Part shown: positions 20,364 to 29,906 of the stretch, piece by piece
How the letters are laid out: every line of letters starts with the position of its first letter
Numbering within the stretch: the first letter of the stretch is position 1
Assembly: GCF_000007725.1 (NCBI RefSeq)
Contig: NC_004545.1
Coordinates: 434,001 to 498,000 of the forward strand
Source of the DNA: Buchnera aphidicola str. Bp (Baizongia pistaciae)
GTDB lineage: Bacteria > Pseudomonadota > Gammaproteobacteria > Enterobacterales > Enterobacteriaceae
Direction of reading: 5' to 3'
Length of the DNA: 64,000 nucleotides
The notes under the pieces: model-generated
What the model was told of the DNA's origin: nothing
Database searches by the model: none
Seen by the model: only the letters and a program-made list of their open reading frames with translations
Position numbers and translations under genes: made by a program

Positions 20364-20828
20364 ATGAATAAAAAAATTACTTTAAACATACAAATAGCTA
20401 GCAAAAAAATAATATTCTTACCTAAAAAATGTCAATATCTAATATGGATTAGATCGAGTTTAATGCATGTTTATCAATCAAATATTAAAGTTTTAATCCG
20501 TATAGTAGAAAAATCAGAAATTAAATCGCTAAACTATAAATTTAGACAAAAAAATAAAGCTACTAACATATTATCATTTTCATATATTAATGATAAAATG
20601 ATAGACAAAAATTATATAGGAGATTTAATAATTTGTTCAGAAATTGTAACCGAAGAAGCAAAAAAAAAAAATGTGACATTAGAATCACACTGGGCACATA
20701 TAACTATACATGGAATATTACATCTACTAGGTTACAATCATGACAATTTAAACAATAGAATTAAAATGGAATATTTAGAAACCAAAATAATGGCATCATT
20801 AAATTACAAAAATCCTTATATTTATTAA
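20364..20828 (+). CDS. ybeY: Endoribonuclease YbeY, 16S rRNA maturation
   Basis: A single-strand endoribonuclease involved in 16S rRNA 3'-end processing and ribosome quality control. The metal site HITIHGILHLLGYNHD holds the three histidines of the HxxxHxxxxxH family signature. The frame opens at a GTG at 20349, but ATG at 20364 (MNKKITLNIQIAS) aligns with the family N-terminus and gives 154 residues (155 in E. coli). It contains a run of 12 adenines at 20660-20671. Order miaB-ybeY-corC is that of E. coli with phoH-like ybeZ missing. Confidence 0.94.
   Translation: MNKKITLNIQIASKKIIFLPKKCQYLIWIRSSLMHVYQSNIKVLIRIVEKSEIKSLNYKFRQKNKATNILSFSYINDKMIDKNYIGDLIICSEIVTEEAKKKNVTLESHWAHITIHGILHLLGYNHDNLNNRIKMEYLETKIMASLNYKNPYIY
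20660..20671 (+). repeat. Run of 12 adenines inside ybeY
   Basis: Twelve consecutive A bases encode the middle of EEAKKKNVT in ybeY, just before the zinc-site region. Tracts of this length promote transcriptional slippage, which has been reported for AT-rich endosymbionts. The genomic frame is intact as given. Confidence 0.9.
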
Positions 20829-20912
20829 AAATCTAATTATATACTCAAAAATGATATTTTTTAACGAACTTTTAAAAATTAATTTAAATTGTAAAATTAA
20901 TACTATAACACC

Positions 20913-21761
20913 ATGAGTGACGATAATGCACAACATAGCGACAAAGAGAACAAAAAGGGTTTTTTTTCTATTTTATTAAGTCAAATTTTTCATGATGAAC
21001 CAAAAAATAAAGAAGAATTATTAACATTAATAAAATATTCCGAAGAAAACGAGCTAATAGATCGAGAAACTGGCCACATGCTTGAAGGAGTAATACATAT
21101 TACTAAACAAAAAATACGAGACATTATGATTCCGAGACCACAAATGATTACTTTAAAATTAACATATTCTTTAGAACAATGTTTAGATGTAATTACAAAA
21201 TCTCTACATTCAAGATTTCCAGTTATGAGTGAAAACGAAAATTACGTAGAAGGATTCTTAATAACTAAAGATTTACTACCTTTTATAAAAAATAATACCG
21301 AAATGTTTTGCATAAAAAAAATATTACGTCCTGCTATAGTTGTTCCAGAAAGCAAACATGTTAATCATATGCTAAAAGAATTTAGATTAACCAAAAATCA
21401 TATGGCAATTGTTATTGATGAATTCGGGGTAGTATCTGGATTAGTAACTATTGAAGATATACTTGAATTAATAGTAGGTAATATTGAAGATGAATATGAT
21501 GAAACTAAAAAAAATATTTGTCAATTAAATCAATCTACTTTTATAATAAAATCATTAACTTCTATTAAAGAATTTAATGAAACTTTTAATACCAATTTCA
21601 ATGATGAAGAAGTTGATACTATTGGCGGTTTAGTAATGAAAAAAATAGGACATCTACCAATAAGAGGCGAATATATAAATATTAATCAATATAAATTTAA
21701 AATTCATATTGCAAATAATAGAAGAATTATACTATTACAAGTTACCATTCCAAAAAAATAA
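20913..21761 (+). CDS. corC: CBS-domain protein CorC (YbeX)
   Basis: Associated with magnesium/cobalt transport and, in recent work, ribosome metabolism. The 282-residue protein (292 in E. coli) has an acidic N-terminus, then two CBS repeats: DIMIPRPQMITL..., and ...VNHMLKEFRLTKNHMAIVIDEFGVVSGLVTIED in separate segments. A C-terminal CorC_HlyC domain is marked by VDTIGGLVMKKIGHLP. No membrane segment is seen. It follows ybeY by 84 bases and probably shares its transcript. In E. coli the next gene is lnt, which is missing here. Confidence 0.93.
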   Translation: MSDDNAQHSDKENKKGFFSILLSQIFHDEPKNKEELLTLIKYSEENELIDRETGHMLEGVIHITKQKIRDIMIPRPQMITLKLTYSLEQCLDVITKSLHSRFPVMSENENYVEGFLITKDLLPFIKNNTEMFCIKKILRPAIVVPESKHVNHMLKEFRLTKNHMAIVIDEFGVVSGLVTIEDILELIVGNIEDEYDETKKNICQLNQSTFIIKSLTSIKEFNETFNTNFNDEEVDTIGGLVMKKIGHLPIRGEYININQYKFKIHIANNRRIILLQVTIPKK

Positions 21762-22712
21762 AACACAAATATTTAAACATATCATATCCTCTATAAGAAT
21801 TTCATCTAATTTACATGTAACTTACATTAAATATTTAAAATAAAACTTAATAAAATTAGCATTAATTTTTTATTTTTATAAATTTCTTTTAAAATGTTCT
21901 AGAAATATTATATATATGCAAACAAAATAATAGATTTTTTGAAAATACTAAATTTTCTAAAAGCTTTTATTTTTAAAATTTTAATTTATTAAAACTTCAA
22001 AAAAAAATAAATAATTTTTAAATAAATTAAAAAAACTAAATGATATCATAGCTATACAACAATAATTTTATATTCAATATTTAATTTATTTATTCACCAT
22101 CATCTTAAAAATCATAGATGTTTTAATTAGTTCTAAAAAATATTTACATTCTATTAAAATCAAACTACATATAAATAAAATTACTCATAATAATATTACA
22201 TATTATATAAAAAAGATTAATATTTAAACTTAACATTAAAAACAACATTTTTTTAAAACTATTAAAATACAAATAATATATTAATATTATAAATATATAA
22301 ATTAAAATAATAATTAAATTAATCTTATTAAGATTATTATTAATGAAATAATTATTTAATATTAAAGTATTTAATATAAAAACATGCATAACCCAAATGA
22401 AACTTTAATATACAAAATAATAACTTTAAAATTTATAAAACTATTATAAAAATTAGAATTAAAAACACAACTATTCCATAAATATAGATACAATAACATT
22501 TATATTTAAAACATTTATATTAGTAACAACGTGATTTCTAAAAAAAATAAATTTTTTTTATTTTGATACTAAACATTGAGTTTAAATTCTAATAAAAAAC
22601 TTAAAAACATTACACTCTAGATACACAAATCAACATCTTCTATAAAGAGTATAAAAAATTATCAAATTTATGCTATTAATTTAATTTATACATAATAAGG
22701 TTTATAAAAAAT
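21762..22712. other. Long gene-free spacer between corC and leuS (site of lnt in relatives)
   Basis: About 950 bases of very AT-rich DNA with no recognisable protein on either strand. A 74-codon minus-strand frame at 22165-22389 encodes only an Ile/Leu/Asn-rich low-complexity string and looks like a chance frame. In E. coli lnt (apolipoprotein N-acyltransferase) follows corC. The size fits a lost gene, but I could not identify a residual motif. Confidence 0.5.
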
Positions 22713-25298
22713 ATGAAACAAAACTATTGTCCAAAAACAATCGAACCATATGTCCAAAGTATTTGGAAAAAAAAAAATACATTTAAAGTTACTGAAAATT
22801 CTAATAAAGAAAAATTTTATTGTCTTGCTATGATCCCTTATCCCTCTGGAAAACTACACATGGGACATGTTAGAAATTATACTATTAGCGATGTCATTGC
22901 GAGATACCAACGTATGTTGGGAAAAAACGTATTACATCCTATGGGATGGGATGCTTTTGGATTACCAGCAGAAAATGCAGCAATAAAAAACAATACTCAT
23001 CCAGCACAATGGACTTATGAAAACATAAAATATATGAAGCAACAATTAATATCATTAGGTCTAAGTTATGATTGGGACAGAGAAATAACTACTTGTAAAC
23101 CTGAATACTATCAATGGGAACAATGGTTTTTTATAGAATTATATAAAAAAAATCTCGTATACAAAAAAAAATCTTGGGTTAATTGGTGTGAATATGATAA
23201 AACTGTACTAGCCAACGAACAAGTAATTAATGAATTATGTTGGCGTTGTAATAATAAAGTAATCAAAAAAAAAATTTTTCAATGGTTTATAAAAATTACA
23301 AAATATGCTGAGGAATTACTAAATGATTTAGATAATTTGCCAGAGTGGCCCGAAAAAGTTAAAACTATGCAACATAATTGGATTGGACGAAATCATGGTA
23401 TAAAAATTAAATTAAAACTCGCTAATCAACATACAATATTAAATGATGTATTTATATCTAAACCAAGTACTTTAATGGGTGCTACTTTTATAACTCTTTC
23501 TCCATCTCACGAATTATCTTTTAAAATTGCTCGCAAAAAGCATAAAATTCAAGAATTTATTGAAAATTGTTCTTCTAATACAAATACATATAATGATATC
23601 AATAACACAAACATAGGCATCAATACAAACGAATTTGCTTTGCATCCAATCACAAAAAAAAAATTACCAATATGGATTACCAATTATGTTTTATCAGATT
23701 ATGATACCAATTCCATATTATGCGTACCAGCACACAATCAACACGACTTAAACTTTGCTATAAAATACAACTTAAAAATTAAAGCCGTAATTTTAAATTT
23801 AGATGGAACAGAACCTAAAATAAAAAATACTGCAATGACTAGTATGGGAAAATTATTTAATTCTAATCAATATAACAACTTAAACTATCAAGAAGGAAGT
23901 TATAGAATTATTCAAGATTTAGAAAATAATCATATAGGAAAAAAAATTACCTACTATCGTTTAAGAGATTGGAGTATATCCCGGCAGCGCTACTGGGGAG
24001 CTCCTATTCCTATGGCAGTTCTTGAAAACAAAAAAAACGTCCCTATACCAAAACAATATTTACCAATAATATTACCTGAAACAATACCATTCAAGAACAT
24101 TAAACCTTTATCAAATAATATTTTATTAAAAAAGATATATATTGATGAAAAAATTGCTATTTGTGAATCAGATACCTTTGATACATTCCTAGAATCATCT
24201 TGGTATTACGCTAGATTTACATGTAATAATTTTCATAAGGGAATGATTAGTCAAAAACTTGCTAATTATTGGTTACCGGTAGATCAATATATTGGAGGTA
24301 TTGAGCATGCAGTTATGCATTTAATATATTTCCGTTTTGTACACAAATTATTACGTGATCTAGGATTAGTTTATTCTAATGAACCAGTTAAAAAACTATT
24401 ATGTCAAGGAATGGTATTATCAGACGCATTCTATTACTTTGATCACAACAAACAAAAACAATGGATTTCAGCTAAATCCATAACAATAAAATATGATTCT
24501 AATCATAAAATTCAATCACATTTTTATTCTAATAACAAAAAAATATTTCACGCAGGAATGATTAAAATGTCTAAATCTAAGTTTAATGGAATTGAACCAG
24601 AAGATATAATTAAGAAATATGGAACAGATACGATAAGACTATTTATTATGTTTGCTGCACCTGTAGAATCAGCGTTAGAATGGAAAGAATCTGGAGTAAA
24701 AGGTATACATAAATTTTTAAAAAAATTGTGGGTATTATCTTATAATCATATCAAACTTTACAACCATAAAATTAAGTTACGTATTAATTTATTCACTGAA
24801 CAACAACAACACATCTACTCTGAATTACATAAAACAATTAAAATCGTATCACAATATATCACTGATACGCAATCTTTTAATGTAGCAATTTCTAAAATAA
24901 TGAAGTTTTCTAATACATTAATGTCAATTTCTTTAAAAAATGAACAAAACCAAGCATTAATGCAAGAATCATTGTTAGCTGTTATACAAATGCTTTATCC
25001 ATTCATACCACATTTTAGTTTTGCAATATGGGAATTTTTATCACCAAAAAAAGAAAACATCGATTTTATCTCCTGGCCAAAATATAATTTTAAAGCAATT
25101 TTATCGAAACTAAAATACACCATAATAATACAAATTAATGGAAAAAAACGACACAAAATCCTTGCATTAAAAAATTCTTCTCAAGAAAAAATATTAGAAA
25201 TAATTTTGAATGAAAACAAAATAAAAAAATATTTAAATAATAAACCTATACAAAAAATTATTTACATTCCTAATAAAATATTAAATTTGGTAATCTAA
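22713..25298 (+). CDS. leuS: Leucyl-tRNA synthetase
   Basis: A class I synthetase of 861 residues (860 in E. coli). Visible are PYPSGKLHMGHVRNY (HIGH-type motif), the zinc-region Cys pair CWRC, the CP1 editing insertion (about residues 220-415), SWYYAR, YIGGIEHAVMHLIYFRF and the MIKMSKSKFNG (KMSKS) loop. A C-terminal anticodon and tail domain ends IYIPNKILNLV. Most of the core is well conserved, but the editing insertion is unusually divergent: the GTGAVMAVPGHDQRD block of E. coli reads DTNSILCVPAHNQHD. The Thr in GATFI and the last Asp remain. An 11-A run lies near the 5' end (22767-22777). holA follows after 49 bases, as in the E. coli leuS-lptE-holA cluster without lptE. Confidence 0.96.
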   Translation: MKQNYCPKTIEPYVQSIWKKKNTFKVTENSNKEKFYCLAMIPYPSGKLHMGHVRNYTISDVIARYQRMLGKNVLHPMGWDAFGLPAENAAIKNNTHPAQWTYENIKYMKQQLISLGLSYDWDREITTCKPEYYQWEQWFFIELYKKNLVYKKKSWVNWCEYDKTVLANEQVINELCWRCNNKVIKKKIFQWFIKITKYAEELLNDLDNLPEWPEKVKTMQHNWIGRNHGIKIKLKLANQHTILNDVFISKPSTLMGATFITLSPSHELSFKIARKKHKIQEFIENCSSNTNTYNDINNTNIGINTNEFALHPITKKKLPIWITNYVLSDYDTNSILCVPAHNQHDLNFAIKYNLKIKAVILNLDGTEPKIKNTAMTSMGKLFNSNQYNNLNYQEGSYRIIQDLENNHIGKKITYYRLRDWSISRQRYWGAPIPMAVLENKKNVPIPKQYLPIILPETIPFKNIKPLSNNILLKKIYIDEKIAICESDTFDTFLESSWYYARFTCNNFHKGMISQKLANYWLPVDQYIGGIEHAVMHLIYFRFVHKLLRDLGLVYSNEPVKKLLCQGMVLSDAFYYFDHNKQKQWISAKSITIKYDSNHKIQSHFYSNNKKIFHAGMIKMSKSKFNGIEPEDIIKKYGTDTIRLFIMFAAPVESALEWKESGVKGIHKFLKKLWVLSYNHIKLYNHKIKLRINLFTEQQQHIYSELHKTIKIVSQYITDTQSFNVAISKIMKFSNTLMSISLKNEQNQALMQESLLAVIQMLYPFIPHFSFAIWEFLSPKKENIDFISWPKYNFKAILSKLKYTIIIQINGKKRHKILALKNSSQEKILEIILNENKIKKYLNNKPIQKIIYIPNKILNLVI
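22767..22777 (+). repeat. Run of 11 adenines near the start of leuS
   Basis: Eleven A bases encode the Lys-Lys-Lys-Asn of WKKKNTF about 20 codons into leuS. Slippage here would abort nearly the whole protein, so a fraction of transcripts may be non-productive unless slippage is balanced. Confidence 0.88.
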
Positions 25299-25347
25299 AA
25301 ACATACATATTTTATATCTCTAAAAACATTAAACAAAGCAAACCTTT

Positions 25348-26346
25348 ATGAAAATAATACATTCTGAAAATTTATTTTCTTACTCTTTTAAAACCTTAAG
25401 TTCTTATTATGTTATTGTCGGAAACGTCAAACATCTAATTCAACAAAGTACAAATATTATTCTAAATCTAGCAAAAAAAAATGGATTTTCTAAAATGTCG
25501 AAAATAATATTTTGCGATCCTATTTATATAAACAATATAATACTATCTGCTAAATCACAAAATTTATTTTTTAAAAAAAAAATTATATCAATATCTTTCA
25601 AAAAATATATCTCAATAAAAGAAGTACAAAACTACATACTTAAATTAAAAAAATATTTACACACTAATTTGTTATTAATAATTTACATATATTCAACAAA
25701 TACCAATATATTAAATAAAATCAACACAAAAATTTTTCCACCTAACGGAACTATGATAACTTGTACGTTTTTTAATCAAAATAATATATCCATTTGGACT
25801 AAATATAAAATAAAAAATATAAAAATGAACATAACTAAAAATGCTGAAAATTTATTAATTCAATATCATCAAGGAAACGTTTTACACTTAAACAACACAT
25901 TAAACATTTTATCACTAGTATGGAAAAACAAATTAATTAATACCTTATCAATCACTAATTTTATTGAAGACTGTTCTATTTTCAAACCACTTCAATGGAT
26001 TAATGCACTATTAAACAACAACTTACAGTTCTCTATTAAAATATTAAACCAGTTTGAAAATCAAAATTTTAATCCAATTATTTTAATACGTTATTTACAA
26101 CATGACTTATTAACAATATTATTAATAAAACGAGATGATGTAAAAAACTATTACAACATTCTAAAAAATAGAAATACTAATAAAAATAGACATTCATTAA
26201 TAATTAATTATGCTAGACGCAAACATTATAAAACTATTTATAAATCTATTAAATTACTAACATTAATAGAGTTACAAATAAAAAAAAATAATACAAAATT
26301 AATATGGCTTCCTTTTTATACTTTATCTATAATAATTTGCTTATAA
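25348..26346 (+). CDS. holA: DNA polymerase III subunit delta (HolA), divergent
   Basis: The delta subunit of the clamp loader, which opens the beta sliding clamp. The 332-residue protein (343 in E. coli) is strongly AT-drifted, rich in Ile, Asn and Lys. Identification rests on its place directly after leuS and on matching length. Supporting patterns are an N-terminal segment ([16 protein letters not shown], compare the PLLLLGNDPLLLQESQD region) and a C-terminal helical domain with [23 protein letters not shown] and [18 protein letters not shown]. These resemble the WVDALLMGKSKRALHILQQ and LLRTLQRELLLLVNLKR blocks. It keeps a full-length open frame, so it is presumably functional. Confidence 0.85.
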
Positions 26347-26932
26347 AAAATATAATACTGTCTACTCAATAGATAATTTATTTCAATTTCAAAACAAAAT
26401 AGTAAAATTCGATACAAAATAAAAAATTACAATGTTTTTTTAGTTTAATTTACTACAGATAATATATAATATGCTGTTAATTTTAATTTTAACAAACAAA
26501 ATTCATATTTACATAGCTATAATATATAGTTTATATGTAAGTATATAATATCCACAATACTTATTTAAAAACCATTTATGAATAAATGATCTATCTATAT
26601 AGCTACACAAAAATATGCAAAAAAATATAAAAAATACAATAAATTCACTATTATTATGTCTTTCATAAAATTAAAGCTTTAAACATTTTAACGTCACACT
26701 TATGATTATTTTTTTAAAAATTATTTACAAAAATAAAATATAAAAAATATAAATTTTTCTAAAACCTAAATTACTATTCTCTATATCTATTATCACATAC
26801 AACGCAAAAACTAATAATAATTTACTATATAAAAACAGAGTATTCAAAATAAAAAAATATATTTTTTATAAATCATCAAACACAATAGATATAGTTACAA
26901 TGTAAATTACTTTAATAATTTTAAACAAAAAT
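26347..26932. other. Gene-free spacer between holA and tusA
   Basis: This 586-base stretch is AT-rich with no reading frame of note and no clear hairpin. In E. coli nadD follows holA. I see no nadD motif here, so any remnant is beyond recognition by eye. Confidence 0.5.
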
Positions 26933-27172
26933 ATGACTGTTGACAACAATGTCTTAGACTTAAGAAAATTACGATGTCCTGAACCAATTATGTTATTAAG
27001 AAAAAAAATACGAGAAATTAAAAATGGAACCACATTATTAATACTCTCAGATGATCCGTCGACTATAAGAGAAATTCCTCAATATTGTAAGTTTATGCAC
27101 CATAAGTTATTAAAAATAAACACAAAAGATACAATTTACAAATTTTGGATACAAAAAACTCATAAAATGTAA
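26933..27172 (+). CDS. tusA: Sulfur carrier protein TusA
   Basis: A small (79-residue) SirA/TusA-family sulfurtransferase that accepts persulfide from IscS and passes it through TusBCD and TusE to MnmA for 2-thiouridine at tRNA wobble positions. The signature LDLRKLRCPEPIMLLRKKI holds the active Cys (residue 19), followed by DDPSTIREIPQYCKFMHH, a close match to E. coli. TusE is encoded at 48.9 kb, so two relay members are in this window. A strong hairpin at 27285-27327 lies downstream. Confidence 0.95.
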   Translation: MTVDNNVLDLRKLRCPEPIMLLRKKIREIKNGTTLLILSDDPSTIREIPQYCKFMHHKLLKINTKDTIYKFWIQKTHKM

Positions 27173-27284
27173 ACTTATTTTATAATTTGTATTCATGCAC
27201 GTACTTGATTAAACGTTAATATTAAAAAAACATATATTTAATTAAACATTACATTTTACATACATACTTTTTCAAAAATAAAAT

Positions 27285-27327
27285 TATCACTAACAATTAT
27301 TAACGTCACAAATAATTGTTAGTGATA
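27285..27327. terminator. Bidirectional terminator between tusA and asd
   Basis: A perfect 17-bp inverted repeat (27285-27301 with 27311-27327) around a 9-base loop (aacgtcaca) is the longest perfect stem I noticed in the window. It sits between convergent tusA (+) and asd (-). A second small palindrome TAGAACtaaaGTTCTA at 27371-27386 lies just after the asd stop. Together they probably end both transcripts. Confidence 0.8.
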
Positions 27328-27389
27328 TATAAATTTAAAATCTTGAATAATTTTTTGTAAATAAGATCCATAGAACTAAAGTTCTAATT

Positions 27390-28499
27390 TTAGATCAAAA
27401 ATTTTAACATACGACGCAGAGGTTCTGAAGCCCCCCATAATAACTGGTCACCAACAGTAAATGCAGACAAATATTTTTGGCCTATGTTTAATTTTCTTAA
27501 TCTCCCAACAGGAGTATTTAAGGTTCCAGTTACTGCAGCAGGAGTTAATTCTGTCATTGTATCATGTTTTCTGTTGGGAATAACTTTCGTCCAAGAATTA
27601 TGATTTAATAAAATTTGTTCAATTTCTGGTATAGAAATATCTTTTTTCAATTTTATAACAAAAGATTGGCTGTGACAGCGTAATGCTCCTATTCGAACAC
27701 ATAAACCATCAATTAAAATATCTTTATTAGAAGACAAAATTTTATTGGTTTCTGCTTGAATTTTCCATTCTTCTCGACTTTGTCCATTTCTCATTTTTTT
27801 ATCAATCCAAGGTATTAAACTTCCCGCTAATGGAACTTTGAAATTTTTTTTAGGAAATTTATCAGAACAACTTAGATTTCTAACTTTTTTCTCTATATTT
27901 AAAATACTATGAGCTGGATTTCCTAAATAACCAGAAGCTTCAGTATACATAGATCCCATTTGCATTAATAATTCTTCAATATATTTAGCTCCGCTTCCTG
28001 AAGCAGCTTGATATGTAGAAACCGTAATCCATTCTATAAGTTTTTCAGAAAAAAGACCACCTAATGACATTAACATTAAACTAACAGTACAATTTCCACC
28101 TACAAATGTTTTAAACCCACTATCAATAGATTCTCTAATCGTATTAGAATTAACTGGATCAAGTATAATTACAGTATCTTGATTCATTCTTAAAACTGAT
28201 GCAGCATCTATCCAATAACCATTCCACCCAATATCACGTAATTTAAAATACACTTTGTTAGTATAATCACTACCTTGACAAGAAATAAGAATATCTAGTT
28301 CTTTTAATATATCCAGATCATACGCATCTTTTAATACACCAAAATATTCCCCATTAATTGTTGGCCCCTTACTATTTTTTTGAGAAGTAGAAAAAAAAAT
28401 AGGATTAAAATGAAAAAAGTCATTTTCACATATCATTCGTTCTACTAAAACAGACCCAACCATACCTCTCCAACCAATCAAACCAATATTTTTTTTCAT
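27390..28499 (-). CDS. asd: Aspartate-semialdehyde dehydrogenase
   Basis: Reduces aspartyl phosphate to aspartate semialdehyde, the branch-point precursor of lysine, threonine, methionine and diaminopimelate. It is 369 residues (367 in E. coli). The NADP-binding start is [17 protein letters not shown]. The catalytic Cys lies in [17 protein letters not shown], then [14 protein letters not shown], the active-site His region [11 protein letters not shown] and [21 protein letters not shown]. It works with lysA (14 kb) in lysine provision. Divergent from yhgN, as in E. coli. Confidence 0.97.
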   Translation of the reverse strand: MKKNIGLIGWRGMVGSVLVERMICENDFFHFNPIFFSTSQKNSKGPTINGEYFGVLKDAYDLDILKELDILISCQGSDYTNKVYFKLRDIGWNGYWIDAASVLRMNQDTVIILDPVNSNTIRESIDSGFKTFVGGNCTVSLMLMSLGGLFSEKLIEWITVSTYQAASGSGAKYIEELLMQMGSMYTEASGYLGNPAHSILNIEKKVRNLSCSDKFPKKNFKVPLAGSLIPWIDKKMRNGQSREEWKIQAETNKILSSNKDILIDGLCVRIGALRCHSQSFVIKLKKDISIPEIEQILLNHNSWTKVIPNRKHDTMTELTPAAVTGTLNTPVGRLRKLNIGQKYLSAFTVGDQLLWGASEPLRRMLKFLI

Positions 28500-29055
28500 C
28501 AGAAAAAATACCCAATTATTAGAAATGATACACCAATTCTACCATATCATAAATTAACGAACGCACTTACCAATTACATTTTAATAAAAATACGACAACG
28601 ATATTATTTATTATATATGTTATATTCGTTTTAATAAAACTTTATTAAAAATACCTAACATTCAAAAACCAAAATATTCTCTTAAATTCTTTTTAAAAAA
28701 ATGATAAAGATTTAAAGTGCTAAAAAACTTTAAAAAACACAATCTTAATATATTTAAATATAACAGCGTCTCTCAATATTAAAACTATGTTAGTTCACAA
28801 TATTACTTATATATTAATTCTAAAAACACTGAAACTTACTTTAATATCATGATTCATATATAATTTTGTTAAATGCATCTATAACAATTACATACATATA
28901 TAAATATGATTTTTACATTAATCACTAATATAAATATTTATATATTATTACAAATAATAATTATATTTAAAATTTTCTAGTTTTTTTTAAAACTTTTATT
29001 ATATAAGTTTTTAACTATTAAAATCCTGTTACTTTTATTTACTAGGAAATTTATT
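28500..29055. other. Divergent promoter region between asd and yhgN
   Basis: This 556-base AT-rich spacer must contain the promoters for asd (leftward) and yhgN (rightward). The bases are too uniformly A/T to pick out individual -35/-10 elements with confidence. No RNA gene or coding remnant was recognised. Confidence 0.5.
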
Positions 29056-29655
29056 ATGAAAGAAATAATTTCTGTTACCATTTTATTAATTTTAATTATG
29101 GATCCACTAGGAAATCTACCTATATTCATGTCCATATTAAAACATTTAGAACCACAAAGACGAAAAAAAATATTAATTCGAGAAATGATGATTGCACTAT
29201 TAATAATGCTATTATTTTTATTCGCTGGAGAAAAAATTTTAATTTTTCTTAATTTGCGTGCAGAAACAGTATCTGTCTCAGGTGGAATAATATTATTTTT
29301 AATAGCAATAAAAATGATTTTTCCGACCTATGAAAGCAAAAAAAAATCAGGTAACATTATTAAAAGAGAAGAACCATTTTTAGTACCATTAGCTATTCCC
29401 TTAGTTGCAGGACCATCATTATTAGCTACACTAATGCTATTATCTCATCAATATCCTAAAAAAATTTTATATTTAATCGGATCATTGCTAATCGCATGGA
29501 TGATAACGGTAGTCATTTTACTATTATCTGACATTTTCTTACGTCTATTCGGATCTAAGGGAGTGAATGCTTTAGAAAGATTAATGGGATTAATTTTAAT
29601 AATGTTATCTACACAAATGTTTTTAGATGGCATCAAATCTTGGTTTTATATATAA
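29056..29655 (+). CDS. yhgN: MarC-family inner-membrane protein YhgN
   Basis: This is a 199-residue polytopic membrane protein with about six hydrophobic segments. The start region IMDPLGNLPIFMSIL is the MarC/UPF0056 hallmark, with LVPLAIPLVAGPSLLATLMLL in the middle and LERLMGLILIMLSTQMFLDGI near the end. The molecular function of the family is unknown; some members have been proposed as small-molecule exporters. It sits next to asd as in E. coli. Retention in a reduced genome suggests a useful transport role, but this is inference. Confidence 0.9.
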   Translation: MKEIISVTILLILIMDPLGNLPIFMSILKHLEPQRRKKILIREMMIALLIMLLFLFAGEKILIFLNLRAETVSVSGGIILFLIAIKMIFPTYESKKKSGNIIKREEPFLVPLAIPLVAGPSLLATLMLLSHQYPKKILYLIGSLLIAWMITVVILLLSDIFLRLFGSKGVNALERLMGLILIMLSTQMFLDGIKSWFYI

Positions 29656-29906
29656 AAACAATATAAAATATCATATTAACATATGTCATCATAGAAATTT
29701 TATAAATAACATATACATCATTTTAATTTATAAAAATGTTCAATTTACATACATTAAATACTTCATTCAATATGAAACTATAAAAAAATCCGTCATTATT
29801 CATAAAAATATGCAATATGTTTGTTAAAATAAATATTACGATATGACATAATTCTCAGCTAATGTTGTATTTATGAATAAATAATAATATTATATGGAAA
29901 AAAAAT

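Noticed and set aside
22165-22389. 74-codon minus-strand frame rich in Ile, Asn and Leu
   Set aside because: Low-complexity composition typical of AT-rich noncoding DNA, no motif, no ribosome-binding site, and it lies in a decayed gap.
29627-29827. 66-codon frame overlapping and following yhgN
   Set aside because: Starts inside yhgN in another frame and runs into AT-rich spacer; composition is random-like.
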